Below are positions 1 to 5,425 of a DNA stretch of 6,000 nucleotides, piece after piece. Within the stretch, counting starts at the first letter, position 1. Each line of letters starts with the position of its first letter. The stretch comes from Planctomycetota bacterium (lineage in GTDB: Bacteria > Planctomycetota > UBA8108 > UBA1146 > JAJFFE01). Where the stretch lies: contig JAGQRC010000256.1 of NCBI GenBank assembly GCA_020425835.1, forward strand, positions 1 to 6,000, written 5' to 3'. Under the pieces are notes generated by a model that did no database searches, had not been told where the DNA came from, and was given only the letters and a program-made list of their open reading frames with translations. Made by a program: the position numbers and the translations under genes.

Positions 1-635
1 CCCTCCTCTACGACATCACCGCCGCGGACTCGATCAACGACGCCGGGCAGATCCTCGTCGGCGGCTACCTCGGCGCGGAGCCGCTGACGTTCCTGTTGAC
101 GCCGGCCGGCCTCGACAACCCCGACCCGAACGGCGACGGCATCCCGGACGCGTGCCAGTCGCTGATGCAACCGTTCCGACGCGGCGACCTGAACGGCGAC
201 GGCTCGATCGACATCGGCGATCCGGTCAGTCTGCTCGGCGCGCTCTTCTCGGGCGGCTCCTATCCGACCTGCGAAGATGCGGCCGACGCCAACGACGACG
301 GCGGCCTCGACATCGGCGACGCGATCTTCCTCCTGACCGGACTGTTCATCGGCGGCGCCCCGCCGTCGGTGATCGGCGGGTGCGAGTACGACACGACCGC
401 GGACGCGTTGAGCTGTGAGTTGTCGTCGAGCTGTAGCGCGAGCGACGTCGCCGAGGAGCAGAGCGACACCGAGAACCAACCCTGCGCCGGCGGCGTGTTG
501 CTCTCCGAACACGCCTACAGCGAGTGCATCGGAGGCACTTGGCACACGGTGACCGACTCGACCTATCAGTGCCCCGACGGCACCTTCCAGGTGGTGCGCA
601 CGTTCGACATGGACACCGGGCAACCCTGCCCGTGA
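1..635 (+). CDS. 3' part of a secreted protein with HAF-like repeat, duplicated dockerin-like calcium module and Cys-rich tail (5' truncated)
   Basis: The reading frame is open from the window edge (first full codon at 3), so the gene starts upstream; 210 codons are visible. Residues 11-17 read INDAGQI, followed by GG-Y and then LTFLL-TP, the pattern of HAF-type extracellular repeats. Residues 41-51 (DPNGDGIPDAC) form a short calcium-loop-like D-x-N-x-D-G-x-x-D motif common at domain borders in planctomycete exported proteins. Residues 58-138 are a doublet module like type I dockerins: a first loop RGDLNGDGSID and a second loop DANDDGGLD, each followed by a hydrophobic helix ending in LF, closing with TTADALSC. 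The tail (about 138-210) has six cysteines and a GGTWHTV...CPDGTF segment I do not recognise; paired disulfides are plausible. The protein probably acts outside the cytoplasm, but its signal peptide lies outside the window. Module assignment is fairly secure; overall function is unknown. A strong terminator follows 45 bases after the stop. Confidence 0.85.
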   Translation, partial: LLYDITAADSINDAGQILVGGYLGAEPLTFLLTPAGLDNPDPNGDGIPDACQSLMQPFRRGDLNGDGSIDIGDPVSLLGALFSGGSYPTCEDAADANDDGGLDIGDAIFLLTGLFIGGAPPSVIGGCEYDTTADALSCELSSSCSASDVAEEQSDTENQPCAGGVLLSEHAYSECIGGTWHTVTDSTYQCPDGTFQVVRTFDMDTGQPCP

Positions 636-679
636 TCCGGTCGACCCCGTCTCGCCGCTGACGATCCATGACCCCCGTG

Positions 680-715
680 CCCGCTCCCCTTCCCCCTCGA
701 AGGTGGAGCGGGTTT
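680..715 (+). terminator. Rho-independent terminator of the upstream exported-protein gene
   Basis: The arms CCCGCTCC (680-687) and GGAGCGGG (705-712) are perfectly complementary. The stem continues inward with CCTT (688-691) pairing AAGG (700-703) across a single bulged T at 704, leaving an 8-base loop. TTTCT follows directly on the + strand. There is no T-run on the other side, so it serves the + gene ending at 635 and not the minus-strand gene ending at 733. Confidence 0.75.
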
Positions 716-732
716 CTCGGATCCCGCCTCCA

Positions 733-1110
733 TCATGACGGTGACGGCTCACCGTGGTGTGTCCCGTTCACCTCCCTCGGTCGATCTCGCGCGGCGATCA
801 ATGCCATCCCGCCGAGGACGACGGCCGGTATCCCGAGGAGGAGGCCGGCCATCAGGTATGGGAAGATGAACGAGATCGCACCGTGGCCGTAGCGTAGCTC
901 CTCGACGACCTTCCAGGACTCGAGCCAGCCTGGCACGAGGGCTCCCAGAGTCCAGAGCCCGAAAAGGCTCGCCCCGTAGACCAGGTACAGCATCCAGAGC
1001 CGCAACCGGGTTCGACGGGCGAGAGTCAGGAAGACCACGAACGCGATGATCCATAGCGCCGCGAAGGCGCCGACGGAGAACACGAGGACCCAGAATTCGG
1101 TATTACCCAC
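733..1110 (-). CDS. Small protein with three predicted transmembrane helices, unknown function
   Basis: The 125-aa product starts at a GTG (1108-1110) preceded by GAGGGG five bases upstream. Frame-compatible starts further upstream would only add an Arg-rich, low-complexity leader. Three strongly hydrophobic stretches are visible: about residues 6-30 (beginning FWVLVFSVGAF), 38-60 (LWMLYLVYGASLFGLW) and 78-106 (ending GIPAVVLGGMALIAA). A basic turn (ARRTRLR, 31-37) sits between the first two, which by the positive-inside rule puts that loop in the cytoplasm. The second loop is charged and aromatic (WLESWKVVEELRYGHG, 62-77). The tail after 107 is short, hydrophilic and Pro/Ser-ended. I do not recognise a family. 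It lies 106 bases downstream of the 812-aa beta-propeller gene on the same strand, so co-transcription is possible, and it converges on the + gene ending at 635. Confidence 0.75.
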   Translation of the reverse strand: MGNTEFWVLVFSVGAFAALWIIAFVVFLTLARRTRLRLWMLYLVYGASLFGLWTLGALVPGWLESWKVVEELRYGHGAISFIFPYLMAGLLLGIPAVVLGGMALIAARDRPREVNGTHHGEPSPS

Positions 1111-1115
1111 CGGAG

Positions 1116-1121
1116 CCCCTC
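1116..1121 (-). promoter_or_regulatory. Ribosome binding site deciding the GTG start at 1110
   Basis: GAGGGG, inside the purine-rich run AAGAAGAGGGG, lies five bases before the GTG. It favours the 125-aa start over upstream alternatives. Confidence 0.55.
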
Positions 1122-1216
1122 TTCTTCTCGGGAGGCCTCGCGGCGATCGACACTCGTGTCGGCGTGTCGTCGACGTGCCCGGCCTCCGCGCACGAACCGA
1201 CTCGAACACTCCGGAC

Positions 1217-3655
1217 TCAAGGCCCGGGACGTTGTCTCGAGATACTCACCTCCCCGAGTTCCCCCACCACGACGACATCCATCCGACCGTCCAGGTCCAG
1301 GTCGGTCCAGCAGACGGCTCGGGCGCCCCAAACGACGTCGAACGACCCCGCAGGGAGCAGGTCGGCGGAACCGGTCCCTCGGAGGTAGTGGAGCGCTCCC
1401 GCCGTGGTCACGGTCGCGAGGTCGGGAACGCCATCACCATCGAGGTCGTCGACGACGGTGGACACGAGTCTCGCCGCGCCGGGGTAAGGAGTGGGAAGAC
1501 GGACCAGGCCCGGTCCCGTGCTCAACCCTCCACTACCGTCGCCGAGGAGGATCGCGATCCCTGGAGCGGCGGAGTTCCCACTCACCAGGTCGAGGGTTCC
1601 GTCCTGGTCCATATCGGCGAACACGATGTCCGAAGAGAGAGTCGGGAGTCCCGGGTTGAGCCCGTCCGTGCCCAGCGCGAAGGTCCCGTCCCCGTTGCCC
1701 AGTCGGATCGAGTGGTACAGACCGGTGGTCAGGACGAGATCCGGAATGCCGTCGAGGTTCACATCGCTCACGGCACACCGTGTCAATGCACTGATCGGAG
1801 TTGCCCAGATCGACTGCAACACTCCGGTTCCGTCGTTCGCGAACACGCGGATGCGGTCGAGCTCCTGCCGCGCCACCAGATCAGGATCTCCGTCGAGGTC
1901 CAGATCGACGCCACTGGCGATGATGTCGATCAAGGGCGGGGTCACGACGGTCGTGGCGAGCGTCGAGAATCCCCCGCCGACGAGTCCCGGATGAATCCAC
2001 AGTCCGTTCGAGACTTCTCCGACGACGACGAGATCACGCCATCCATCGCCGTCCACGTCGAACTGTGCCATCGATCTCGGAGAGGGCACCGTCGGGAGCG
2101 GAGCCAGCGGTGAGAGGGCGCCGGTTCCGTCGTTCTCCCACGGCGTCACCGTCTCGATCGCGGCGTCGAGGATCAACACGTCCGCGTCCCCATCGTCATC
2201 GACGTCCGCGGACAGAACGTCTCGGAGATCGATCCCCGCGTTGAACGTTCGCGCCGAGTCGAACCCTCCCTGACAGTCCCCGAAGCGCAGACTGGTTCCC
2301 GCCTCGGCGCAGCGAGTCACGACGTCGGGACACGAGTCCCCGTCGAGATCGCCCGCCCAGAGACGTCGGGGATGCCGGCCGATCAACGTGGTCCGAGCAG
2401 CGGCGAAGCTCCCGCCGAGGTTGTCGAAGACGAACTGGCTGCCGAGCCCGCCGACCGCCACGACATCCGGCAAGCCATCGCCGTTCCCGTCGACGACCGA
2501 GACGTCCTCGACCGGATCGGCGCCGACGACGAGCGGTGCCCAGGAGGCGAACGTGCCGTCGCCGAAGGACCGGATCCAACCGGGGACACCACTCGTGACG
2601 ATGTCCACGGCCCCATCTCGATCGAGATCCCCCAACGCGAGATTCGCTCGTTCGGCGAGGTCCGCAGTGGTGACGACGGTCACCCCCGGGAAGCGCCCCG
2701 CTCCGTCACCGAAACGAAACACCACGCTGTCCGTCGCGGAGCAACCGAACGCGAGATCGATGACCCCGTCCCGATCGAAGTCGGCCACCTCGATCGCGTT
2801 CGGCGCCCCCGCGATCGAGAACGCCGGGAGCTCGACGAAGTCCCCGTTTCCCTGCCCGAGGAGAATGGTGGCGCTGTCGGACTCCGCTCGGGCGATCGCG
2901 AGATCGAGAGAACCATCGAGGTCGAAGTCCGCGACCGCCAGCGCATCGCCGCCGTCGCTCACCGCGGGCTCGAGGATGGAACCGAAGTCCCGCCCCGTGC
3001 GATGCGGGAAGACGCGAAGGTAGGGCGGATCGCGATCGAGCACGACGATGTCGGGTCGACCATCGCCGTCGAAGTCACCCGCGACCCCATCCGTCCCGCC
3101 CCCGAGATCGACCGACGGATCCACCCAGAAGAAGCCACCGCTCGCGGTTCCGAAGAAGAGCCGTCCATCGTCGACGAGATCGAGTCGACCATCGTTGTCG
3201 ATGTCGAGGGCGATCGGAGCGGGCGCGTCTCCCCCGCTGTCGAGTCGCGAGGACTCGAAGAGCCGGCCCGCCGGCGCGGGAATCGGACCGCACTCCTCGG
3301 GCGGGTAGTTCTCGCAACCCAACCCATCGGGAGTCGGATCCAACCAACAGGACACGACTCCGGGGAGCGGCGGTGCCGGTGTGCCCGGTACATAGAGCCA
3401 ATTGACGAGGTAGCTGGAGTCGGCGATGTCGACGACGCCGTCGTCGTTCGCGTCACATGCATCCTCGCAAGGATGTGCCACACCCTGGACCAGGAAGAGC
3501 CGGAAGAGCATCACGAAGGCGTCTCCGGTGTCGACCCAGCCGCTGGAGTCACAGTCTCCACGCTTGAACGCGCGCTCACCCTGAACGGGAACCGTGAGGC
3601 AGAGCATCGCCGACGCGAGCAACACGGTCCATCGGCAGTGAACGGCTCGGGCCAC
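1217..3655 (-). CDS. Secreted FG-GAP/VCBS repeat protein: N-terminal dockerin-like doublet plus fourteen calcium-loop repeats
   Basis: The 812-aa product starts at GTG with GAGGGAG six bases upstream. Residues 1-26 look like a Sec signal peptide (basic MARAVHCR, then VLLASAMLCLTV). Residues 30-114 are the duplicated calcium module (RGDCDSSGWVD, then DANDDGVVD, closing DPTPDGLGC), here at the N-terminus. Residues 151-812 contain fourteen D-x-[DN]-x-D-G-x-x-D loops of the FG-GAP/VCBS type, beginning at about residues 151, 194, 243, 292, 343, 389, 436, 484, 533, 584, 631, 681, 737 and 785. Mean spacing is about 49 residues, the size of one propeller blade. Most loops are followed by a hydrophobic strand (for example DIVVLD, DLVVVG), and 'FGDG'-like turns recur. 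Fourteen blades fit two seven-bladed, integrin-alpha-like propellers, or one long array. Repeat 7 (DLDGDSCPD) has lost the usual glycine. The likely role is extracellular calcium-stabilised adhesion or binding; no enzymatic domain is seen. The chain ends about 19 residues after the last loop, so no C-terminal anchor is present. Confidence 0.92.
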   Translation of the reverse strand: MARAVHCRWTVLLASAMLCLTVPVQGERAFKRGDCDSSGWVDTGDAFVMLFRLFLVQGVAHPCEDACDANDDGVVDIADSSYLVNWLYVPGTPAPPLPGVVSCWLDPTPDGLGCENYPPEECGPIPAPAGRLFESSRLDSGGDAPAPIALDIDNDGRLDLVDDGRLFFGTASGGFFWVDPSVDLGGGTDGVAGDFDGDGRPDIVVLDRDPPYLRVFPHRTGRDFGSILEPAVSDGGDALAVADFDLDGSLDLAIARAESDSATILLGQGNGDFVELPAFSIAGAPNAIEVADFDRDGVIDLAFGCSATDSVVFRFGDGAGRFPGVTVVTTADLAERANLALGDLDRDGAVDIVTSGVPGWIRSFGDGTFASWAPLVVGADPVEDVSVVDGNGDGLPDVVAVGGLGSQFVFDNLGGSFAAARTTLIGRHPRRLWAGDLDGDSCPDVVTRCAEAGTSLRFGDCQGGFDSARTFNAGIDLRDVLSADVDDDGDADVLILDAAIETVTPWENDGTGALSPLAPLPTVPSPRSMAQFDVDGDGWRDLVVVGEVSNGLWIHPGLVGGGFSTLATTVVTPPLIDIIASGVDLDLDGDPDLVARQELDRIRVFANDGTGVLQSIWATPISALTRCAVSDVNLDGIPDLVLTTGLYHSIRLGNGDGTFALGTDGLNPGLPTLSSDIVFADMDQDGTLDLVSGNSAAPGIAILLGDGSGGLSTGPGLVRLPTPYPGAARLVSTVVDDLDGDGVPDLATVTTAGALHYLRGTGSADLLPAGSFDVVWGARAVCWTDLDLDGRMDVVVVGELGEVSISRQRPGP

Positions 3656-3661
3656 TTCGGT

Positions 3662-3668
3662 CTCCCTC
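3662..3668 (-). promoter_or_regulatory. Ribosome binding site for the 812-aa gene
   Basis: GAGGGAG sits six bases before the GTG at 3653-3655. It supports that non-ATG start, which also gives a well-formed signal peptide. Confidence 0.6.
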
Positions 3669-3690
3669 TCGGGTAGAGGTCACCCACCGC

Positions 3691-3714
3691 ATATAGCCAA
3701 CCGCGACGCGTCGC
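3691..3714 (-). promoter_or_regulatory. Possible promoter/operator region of the 812-aa gene: AT island next to a 12-bp palindrome
   Basis: On the minus strand, GCGACGCGTCGC (3703-3714, a perfect 12-bp palindrome) is followed 7 bases later by CTATAT (3691-3696), the only clear AT-rich spot in this leader and a possible -10-like element. I see no convincing -35 hexamer at the right distance, so the promoter call is weak. A palindrome immediately upstream would suit a dimeric regulator. Confidence 0.25.
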
Positions 3715-3797
3715 TCGAAGGGCCGCGACCGAGCCCCAGTCGCCGAGTCCAGCCTATCGCTGGAGGAGAATCGGGTCGAGCACGGATCGGCGTTTCG

Positions 3798-3857
3798 CAG
3801 ATCGGAGAGAGCCCTGGATCGGTCGGACCCGAGGGCTCTTCGCAGCCGCCCGATCTG
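3798..3857 (-). terminator. Nested inverted repeat downstream of the 258-aa gene, probable terminator without a T-tract
   Basis: The inner arms AGAGCCCT (3808-3815) and AGGGCTCT (3832-3839) are perfectly complementary over 8 bp. The outer arms CAGATCGG (3798-3805) and CCGATCTG (3850-3857) are also perfectly complementary and enclose the inner stem. The structure begins 11 bases after the TAG stop at 3869-3871, the usual place for a terminator. Neither strand carries a T-run after it, so it may be a U-less terminator, an mRNA 3'-end stabiliser or a protein site. The rest of 3656-3868 contains only the leader of the 812-aa gene; no other gene is seen. Confidence 0.45.
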
Positions 3858-3868
3858 CCGCGTTGGAG

Positions 3869-4645
3869 CTACAGGCAGCCCAGCCCATCGGTCGTCGGAT
3901 CCGGCCCGGTGCTGATGTCGCTCGGCGACGGGAGCGGTGCGCCCCCGGAGAAGAGCCGGTGGAGCGCCGCGACGGCGTCCGCGATGTCGATCCCTCCGTC
4001 GTCGTTCGAGTCGGCAGCATCGCGGCAGGGGAGCGGGACGGATCCCGGCACGAACAGAGAGCTCAACGTGAACACGGCGTCGGAGATGTCGAAACCGGAG
4101 TCCCCGTTCGCATCGCCCCGCGAGAACTGAGGTCCTTGGAGCGGGTCGGCCGTCAAGGTGAACGTCTCCGCGGTCGGCACCGAGACGAGCTCGAGCATCG
4201 AGAACGCCGGAAAGGCGACGGTCGGGATGACCCAGCCGCTGTCGATCGTGATCATCGGCCCGACCGGGCGAACGAGGTCGACCATCAGACGCTGACTCGG
4301 AATCGGCTCGCGATCGATCTGGAAGAGTCCCGTGCCGGTCATCAGGGTCGCCGGCGACGTGCCATCGGCCGGGCAGAACGAGATGTGCACCGGCCAGTCG
4401 ACCGAGACATCGTAGTTGTCGTACGTGCCGTCGAAGCCGGTGTACTCGAACGTCATGGTTCCCTCGAACAGACCACAGAAGACCACGAGGCAGAGCGTGC
4501 CCGGGTCGCAGTCGTCGAAGTAGCTCGAGGTCGGCACGACCTCGAACTCGATCGTCCCCGTGATCTGCGCGGAGGCGGTGGACGGAGCGAGGAGTGCCGC
4601 GGTCAGGCCGAACAGTGCGATGAGTGGGGCGATTCTTCGGAGCAT
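3869..4645 (-). CDS. Secreted protein with unknown beta-rich N-terminal domain and C-terminal dockerin-like calcium module
   Basis: The 258-aa product starts at an ATG (4643-4645) with a consensus AGGAGG four bases upstream. Residues 1-26 are a clear Sec signal peptide: MLRR, a hydrophobic core to about 20, then STASA before QITG. Residues 27-165 form a domain I do not recognise. It looks rich in beta-strands (TIEFEVV, GTMTFEYTGFDGTY, VDWPVHISF, MITIDSGWVI, TFTLTAD). It has four cysteines (46, 52, 57, 91), the first three clustered in DCDPGTLCLVVFC. Residues 174-257 are the same calcium doublet as in the neighbouring exported proteins (RGDANGDSGFDISDAV, then DSNDDGGIDIADAV), closing with DPTTDGLGC one residue before the end. 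A role outside the cytoplasm is nearly certain; its nature is unknown. It lies between the groES-like gene (106 bases upstream) and the 812-aa gene, all on the same strand. Extending the frame upstream to 5110 would give a Ser/Arg-rich shadow over groES. Confidence 0.9.
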   Translation of the reverse strand: MLRRIAPLIALFGLTAALLAPSTASAQITGTIEFEVVPTSSYFDDCDPGTLCLVVFCGLFEGTMTFEYTGFDGTYDNYDVSVDWPVHISFCPADGTSPATLMTGTGLFQIDREPIPSQRLMVDLVRPVGPMITIDSGWVIPTVAFPAFSMLELVSVPTAETFTLTADPLQGPQFSRGDANGDSGFDISDAVFTLSSLFVPGSVPLPCRDAADSNDDGGIDIADAVAALHRLFSGGAPLPSPSDISTGPDPTTDGLGCL

Positions 4646-4649
4646 GAGT

Positions 4650-4655
4650 CCTCCT
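4650..4655 (-). promoter_or_regulatory. Consensus ribosome binding site of the 258-aa gene
   Basis: A full AGGAGG four bases before the ATG at 4645 fixes the start, although the frame stays open for another 155 codons upstream. Confidence 0.75.
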
Positions 4656-4690
4656 GACGATTCCGGTGAGAGGAAGGGGTCACCAGGAGG

Positions 4691-4718
4691 ATTGTCCACG
4701 ACGATCGACCGGACCCAA
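4691..4718 (-). promoter_or_regulatory. Candidate sigma70-like promoter of the 258-aa gene
   Basis: On the minus strand, TTGGGT (4713-4718) and GACAAT (4691-4696) are separated by 16 bases. They match the -35 and -10 consensus at four positions each. The -10 lies 45 bases before the ATG, leaving room for a short leader with the ribosome binding site. The remainder of 4646-4751 shows no terminator for the upstream groES-like gene, so read-through is also possible. Confidence 0.3.
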
Positions 4719-4751
4719 GCGGAATGTTGGAGGGCGCGCGTGCGGCTCTTC

Positions 4752-5171
4752 TCAGAGTCGGAAGTCGTCTTCGCTGAACTCGGGATCGTTCGGAGTCGAC
4801 GCCTCGCTCGGCTCGCGAACCAGGAGGAGGATCGCGGCGTGGGGCACGAGGAGGTAGCTCGTCCCCTCGAACTCGATCTCGACCGCGGCGCTGCGGAGGA
4901 ACAGCGCGACGTCGCCGATCTGGGCTTCGAGAGGGACGTACTTCGCCTTCGTGGGACCGTCGAAGGACTTCCACGGCTCGTCGGCGAACTCGTTGGGCCC
5001 GGGGATCGGGATCCCGGGACCGACCTCGACGACGCGTCCACTCTGTACCGCCATCTTCTCGACGGCGGTGGCCGGGAGGTAGAGGCCGACCTTGGTCCGT
5101 TCCTCGCCACGCGTGGGGGAGACCAGGACGCGATCGCCGACGACGAACAGCTTCTTCCGATTGACGATCAC
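4752..5171 (-). CDS. GroES/Cpn10-family co-chaperonin, extended form
   Basis: The 139-aa product starts at GTG (5169-5171) with GAGGTGA six bases upstream. Residues 10-20 (VVGDRVLVSPT) match the start of the Cpn10 fold. Residues 21-44 correspond to the mobile loop that contacts GroEL (GEERTKVGLYLPATAVEKM), keeping the hydrophobic patch GLYLP. SGRVVEVGPG (44-53) is the classic Cpn10 strand and turn. Residues 79-119 align with the C-terminal half (VPLEAQIGDVALF, then EIEFEGTSYLLV and ILLLVRE). GroES is usually about 95-100 aa; the extra length lies in an insertion at about 54-78 (rich in Pro, Asp and Trp), in place of the roof-hairpin region, and in an acidic tail at 120-139 (PSEAS...EFSEDDFRL). 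Family members cap the GroEL folding chamber in the cytoplasm. No groEL is adjacent in the window, and no CIRCE element (TTAGCACTC-N9-GAGTGCTAA) is seen upstream. It is probably a secondary paralogue, so I give no gene symbol. Confidence 0.88.
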   Translation of the reverse strand: MIVNRKKLFVVGDRVLVSPTRGEERTKVGLYLPATAVEKMAVQSGRVVEVGPGIPIPGPNEFADEPWKSFDGPTKAKYVPLEAQIGDVALFLRSAAVEIEFEGTSYLLVPHAAILLLVREPSEASTPNDPEFSEDDFRL

Positions 5172-5177
5172 CGAGTC

Positions 5178-5184
5178 TCACCTC
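5178..5184 (-). promoter_or_regulatory. Ribosome binding site for the GroES-like gene
   Basis: GAGGTGA lies six bases before the GTG start at 5169-5171, supporting that non-ATG start. Confidence 0.55.
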
Positions 5185-5217
5185 ACCGTCTCTGGCGGCC
5201 CGTCGAAGACCTCATTC

Positions 5218-5243
5218 CCGCCGAGAGTCCGAGCCTCGGGCGG
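5218..5243 (-). other. Hairpin in the leader of the GroES-like gene
   Basis: CCGCCGAG (5218-5225) pairs with CTCGGGCGG (5235-5243) with one bulged G, an 8-bp stem with a 9-base loop, about 47 bases before the start codon. It could be a leader structure or chance in GC-rich DNA. The rest of 5172-5361 shows no gene and no convincing -35/-10 pair. Confidence 0.25.
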
Positions 5244-5361
5244 ATGCCGGGCATTGCACCAGAAACGACGCCGGGACGGAATCCGTCCAGCCGAATCGCG
5301 CGCGGCACGCGAGGTGGAGCCGCGAGAACGCGCGGGGCCAGCGTGTGGAAACGGCGAGGCC

Positions 5362-5402
5362 CAAACGAAAAGAGGCAGGGACTCGGTGAGAGCCCCTGCC
5401 TC
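5362..5402 (-). terminator. Rho-independent terminator of the cysteine-repeat protein gene
   Basis: On the minus strand GAGGCAGGG (5402-5394) pairs perfectly over 9 bp with CCCTGCCTC (5380-5372), followed directly by TTTTCGTTT. It starts 23 bases after the TGA at 5426-5428. This isolates the repeat-protein gene from the GroES-like gene downstream. Confidence 0.85.
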
Positions 5403-5425
5403 GGTAGGACGTTCGTCCAGTGGGA

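Noticed and set aside
668..892. A 74-codon + strand frame
   Set aside because: Its start lies directly before the terminator hairpin and the rest overlaps the tail of the minus-strand membrane protein. The product is Pro/Arg-rich with no recognisable feature.
1148..1161. Short inverted repeat CGACAC-TC-GTGTCG between the 812-aa and membrane-protein genes
   Set aside because: The loop is too small for the full stem and no T-run follows on either strand, so I do not call it a terminator. Nothing else was seen in 1111-1216 beyond the ribosome binding site.
1111..1209. Upstream start for the three-helix membrane protein
   Set aside because: The extra 33 residues are low-complexity Arg-rich sequence without a good ribosome binding site. 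The GTG at 1110 has GAGGGG at proper spacing.
1046..2113. A 355-codon open frame on the + strand
   Set aside because: It is antisense to the FG-GAP repeat gene. Codons for repeated Asp and Gly in GC-rich DNA rarely give stops on the opposite strand. The product is Arg/Pro/Val-rich with no fold, while the minus frame has clear domains.
1280..3240. Recurring GTCGAGGTC/CCGTCG-like words that could resemble a repeat array
   Set aside because: Spacing follows the protein blade length (about 147 bp), the copies diverge at third codon positions and there are no conserved spacers. They are coding repeats, not CRISPR.
2372..3676. A 434-codon open frame on the + strand
   Set aside because: Same cause: it mirrors the calcium-loop repeats. 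Its repeating 'IEVE' and 'DDRD' segments are the reverse complements of the D-x-D-x-D-G motifs. It has no convincing ribosome binding site or domain.
4646..5110. Extension of the 258-aa gene upstream to 5110
   Set aside because: It would add 155 Ser/Arg-rich residues overlapping the GroES-like gene in another frame and bury the signal peptide internally. The ATG at 4645 has a perfect AGGAGG.
5172..5425. Search for a CIRCE heat-shock operator upstream of the GroES-like gene
   Set aside because: No TTAGCACTC-N9-GAGTGCTAA-like inverted repeat is present; only the GC-rich leader hairpin and the preceding gene's terminator are seen.
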